A stretch of DNA of 16,736 bases from JAEKLB01 sp050249235 (lineage in GTDB: Bacteria; Actinomycetota; Acidimicrobiia; Acidimicrobiales; CADCSY01). Positions 14,752 through 16,736 of this stretch are shown here, one piece after another; within the stretch, counting starts at the first letter, position 1, and each line of letters opens with the position of its first letter. The notes below the pieces were generated by a model. The model saw nothing but the letters and a program-made list of their open reading frames with translations, was not told the origin of the DNA and did no database searches. The position numbers and the translations under genes were made by a program. The stretch is taken from NCBI GenBank assembly GCA_050249235.1, contig JBFWQW010000061.1:1-16736 (forward strand). The letters are read 5' to 3'.

Positions 14752-15432
14752 ATGGTCCGCCCCCGAAAGCGCCAATCCGAGCCCTCGCCGTCGCCACAGT
14801 CGACCGGCATGGACGTCAACGCCGTCGTCTCCTACAACGTCAAGGCGATCCGGGAGCGGCGGGGGATGACGCAGCAGGCCGTCGCCGACCGCCTCGCCCA
14901 GCTCACCGGGCACCAGCTGCCGCAAGCGTCGATCTCGGCGATGGAGCGGGGCTTCGACGGCGAGCGGCGGCGGCGCTTCGACGCGCACGAGCTGTACCTG
15001 CTGTCGCACGTGTTCGACGTGCCGATCGCGTACTTCTTCATCCCGCCGCCTGCGGCCGGCAATGCGGAGCTCGCCGATACCCGTCGCCCCGTCGCCGAGC
15101 TGTGGCGAAGCCTCCTCGGGACCGACAGTCAGCTCGACGCCGTCGACGCCCGCCTCGCCGAGATCAAGATCAACGATCCGGACGCCAGTGACCAGGTGCT
15201 CGCGGCGATCTTCGGGCCCGAGAACGCGGCGACGAACTGGCACACCCACTTCCGCACCTGGCGCAAGCGCCGACTGCGTGAGATCGAGGTCGAGTACGGC
15301 GACCGCCTCGACGAGGTCGCCGAGTTCCTCGCAGAGTTCGCCTCGAAGATCAAGGCGCTCGGCCCCGCCGGCTACCTGCGGTCCACGTCGCACCGCGCCG
15401 GCGAAGACGTCCTCATCGACAAGGAGGAGTAG
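14752..15432 (+). CDS. XRE-family helix-turn-helix regulator
   Basis: A 226-residue regulator. After a basic, disordered N-terminus (1-18) an XRE/Cro-type helix-turn-helix covers about 27-95: SYNVKAIRERRGMTQQAVADRL, then ASISAMERGFDG as the recognition helix, ending in HVFDVPIAYFFIPPP (86-100). The C-terminal 120 residues are helical and charged (for example RTWRKRRLREIEVEYGDRLDEVAEFLAEF) and probably mediate oligomerization. It is transcribed divergently from the excisionase-like gene and ends 2 bp before the integrase start, so the two form an operon. It is likely the element's maintenance repressor, acting at the shared control region. This role is inferred from position; the HTH assignment is direct. 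Confidence 0.85.
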   Translation: MVRPRKRQSEPSPSPQSTGMDVNAVVSYNVKAIRERRGMTQQAVADRLAQLTGHQLPQASISAMERGFDGERRRRFDAHELYLLSHVFDVPIAYFFIPPPAAGNAELADTRRPVAELWRSLLGTDSQLDAVDARLAEIKINDPDASDQVLAAIFGPENAATNWHTHFRTWRKRRLREIEVEYGDRLDEVAEFLAEFASKIKALGPAGYLRSTSHRAGEDVLIDKEE

Positions 15433-15434
15433 CG

Positions 15435-16736
15435 ATGCGCGGTTCGGTTGTGAAGAAGGGAGACCGCTACTACGTCAAGATCGAGCTCGACCCGGATCCG
15501 GCGACGGGACAGCGTCGCCAGAAGTGGCACTCGGGCTACCGCACCAAGCGGGAAGCGGAGCGGGCGCGCGTCGATCTGCTGTCGAAGTTCGATCGGGGCG
15601 AGTACGTCGAGCCGTCGCACCAATCGCTCGGCGAGTTCCTCGAGGAGTGGCTCCGGGCGATCGAGCCGACCGTGCGGCCGTCGACGTTCGACTCGTACGC
15701 ACGCAACATGCGGAACCACGTGATCGCGCACATCGGCAACCTCCGTCTGACGAAGGTCGACGCCGGCGCCCTCAACGGCCTGTACGCCCACCTGCTCGCC
15801 AACGGGCGCCGCCAGCCGTCGCGTACGGGGCGTGGGTACTCGGCCGCGGTCGTCGAGCGTGCGCTCGAACTTCGGGCTGAGGGTCTCCCGCTCGCGGCGA
15901 CGGCCGAGCGGCTGCGCGACGAGATGGCCGAGGCCAACCACATCACGAAGGACACGCTGGCCTGCCTCCTGCGGCGTCACCGGAACGGCGACACCGCCGA
16001 GGTCGGGTCACAGCTCGACAGCCGCACGGTCAACTACGTCCACACGATCGTCCACCGCGCGCTGAAGGACGCGGTTCGGTGGGGCCGGCTGGCGCGCAAC
16101 CCCGCCGACGCCGCCGACCCGCCGCGCGGCGGGCAGAAGTCCGACGGTGTCCATTCCTGGGACGCGGCGACGCTGCGCGAGTTCCTGTCGACCTCGTCCG
16201 CGTCGGGCGACCGGCTGCATGCGCTGTGGGTGCTGCTCGCCACGACTGGTATGCGCCGCGGGGAAGTGCTCGGACTCCGCTGGTCGGACGTCGACCTCGA
16301 TGCCGGCCGACTCCGGGTCGTGCAGACCATCATCCAGGTCCGCAGCAAGGTCACTGTTGGCGAGCCGAAGACTGCGCGCGGCCGCCGACCCATTGCGCTC
16401 GACGCTGGCACAGTCGCCGTGTTGCGCGAGCACCGCAAGCGGTCGCTCGAAGAGCGGATACTCGTCGGCCCCGACTTCGACGACCAGGGCCTTGTGTTCC
16501 ACCACCCCGATGGCTCGAGCTTGAAGCCGGATGCCGTGAGCGCTGCATTCGTGCGCCGAGTGAAGAAGGCCGAACTACCGCCGCTGACGCTGAAGGGGCT
16601 GCGTCACACGTGGGCGACCCTGGCACTCGAGCGCGGGATTCACCCGCGCGTCGTGCAGGAGCGCCTTGGTCACTCGACCATCGCCATCACGCTCGGGATC
16701 TACAGCCACGTCGCGCCGACGCTGCACGACGAGGCA
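15435..16736 (+). CDS. int: Tyrosine integrase, C-terminus cut by the window edge
   Basis: The first 434 residues of a site-specific tyrosine recombinase; no stop is reached before the window ends. The N-terminal arm-binding domain (about 1-57) has the usual GDRYYVKIELDPDPATGQRR pattern. The core-binding domain begins at 62 (HQSLGEFLEEWLRAIEPTVRPSTF) and resumes at about 193 (LDSRTVNYVHTIVHRALKDAVRWGRL), interrupted by an extra helical segment (127-192). Catalytic residues: R274 (TGMRRGE), K312, R390 (LKGLRHTWATL) with H391, H413 (LGHS) and Y423 (GIYSH). The usual histidine three residues before R390 is K387. With the nucleophile present, only a short tail should be missing. It would carry out integration at the tRNA 3' end copied at 221-245. 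Confidence 0.93.
   Translation, partial: MRGSVVKKGDRYYVKIELDPDPATGQRRQKWHSGYRTKREAERARVDLLSKFDRGEYVEPSHQSLGEFLEEWLRAIEPTVRPSTFDSYARNMRNHVIAHIGNLRLTKVDAGALNGLYAHLLANGRRQPSRTGRGYSAAVVERALELRAEGLPLAATAERLRDEMAEANHITKDTLACLLRRHRNGDTAEVGSQLDSRTVNYVHTIVHRALKDAVRWGRLARNPADAADPPRGGQKSDGVHSWDAATLREFLSTSSASGDRLHALWVLLATTGMRRGEVLGLRWSDVDLDAGRLRVVQTIIQVRSKVTVGEPKTARGRRPIALDAGTVAVLREHRKRSLEERILVGPDFDDQGLVFHHPDGSSLKPDAVSAAFVRRVKKAELPPLTLKGLRHTWATLALERGIHPRVVQERLGHSTIAITLGIYSHVAPTLHDEA

Noticed and set aside
14011..15393. 460-residue minus-strand open frame
   Set aside because: It is antisense to the XRE gene and runs out of frame through the excisionase-like and winged-helix genes, which have clear domains and starts.

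Overview
The window is high-GC DNA with densely packed genes, GTG starts and 4-bp start/stop overlaps. Together with actinobacterial-style protein families (two-domain MobF relaxase, pRiA4b ORF-3-like protein), this suggests an actinobacterium; the genus cannot be read from the sequence. Nearly all of it (about 245 to beyond 16736) looks like one integrated, probably mobilizable element carrying defence cargo. At the left, a minus-strand copy of a tRNA 3' end (221-245, ending in CCA) has no matching tRNA 5' half. At the right, a tyrosine integrase runs off the window. This is the geometry of an element inserted in the 3' end of a tRNA gene whose intact copy should lie just right of the integrase.

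Layout. 1-220: probable host flank with no recognisable gene. 221-516: att-like tRNA fragment, then non-coding DNA with clustered 10-11-bp repeats. 517-1080 (+): pRiA4b ORF-3-like protein. 1085-2967 (+): an AbiE-like type IV toxin-antitoxin pair (regulator/antitoxin, then nucleotidyltransferase-like toxin) behind a promoter embedded in repeated ATAAGCAC-type boxes. 10976-3028 (-): a type I restriction-modification operon, hsdM-hsdS-hsdR, coupled by 4-bp overlaps and followed after 16 bp by an OLD/PARIS-like ATPase-TOPRIM nuclease. 14653-11058 (-): an excisionase-like HTH protein, a small winged-helix protein and a MobF relaxase-helicase. 14752-16736 (+): an XRE-family regulator and the integrase, divergent from the excisionase-like gene.

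How it fits together. A roughly 100-bp divergent control region (14654-14751) separates the integration arm (regulator, integrase) from the excision/mobilization arm (excisionase-like, winged helix, relaxase). The relaxase is followed on the same strand by the restriction operon and the OLD-like gene, so the strand from 14653 down to 3028 could be read as one unit or a few overlapping units; a 13-14-bp imperfect inverted repeat in the relaxase-hsdM gap is the one visible candidate control point. No coupling protein, type IV secretion gene or replication initiator is visible, so the element probably depends on a helper for transfer, unless those genes lie beyond the right edge.

The points most worth following are the OLD/PARIS-like nuclease as a fourth gene of the type I operon, the operator-embedded and possibly leaderless promoter of the AbiE-like pair, the extra helical segment inside the integrase core-binding domain, and the att-like left boundary with its repeat cluster.
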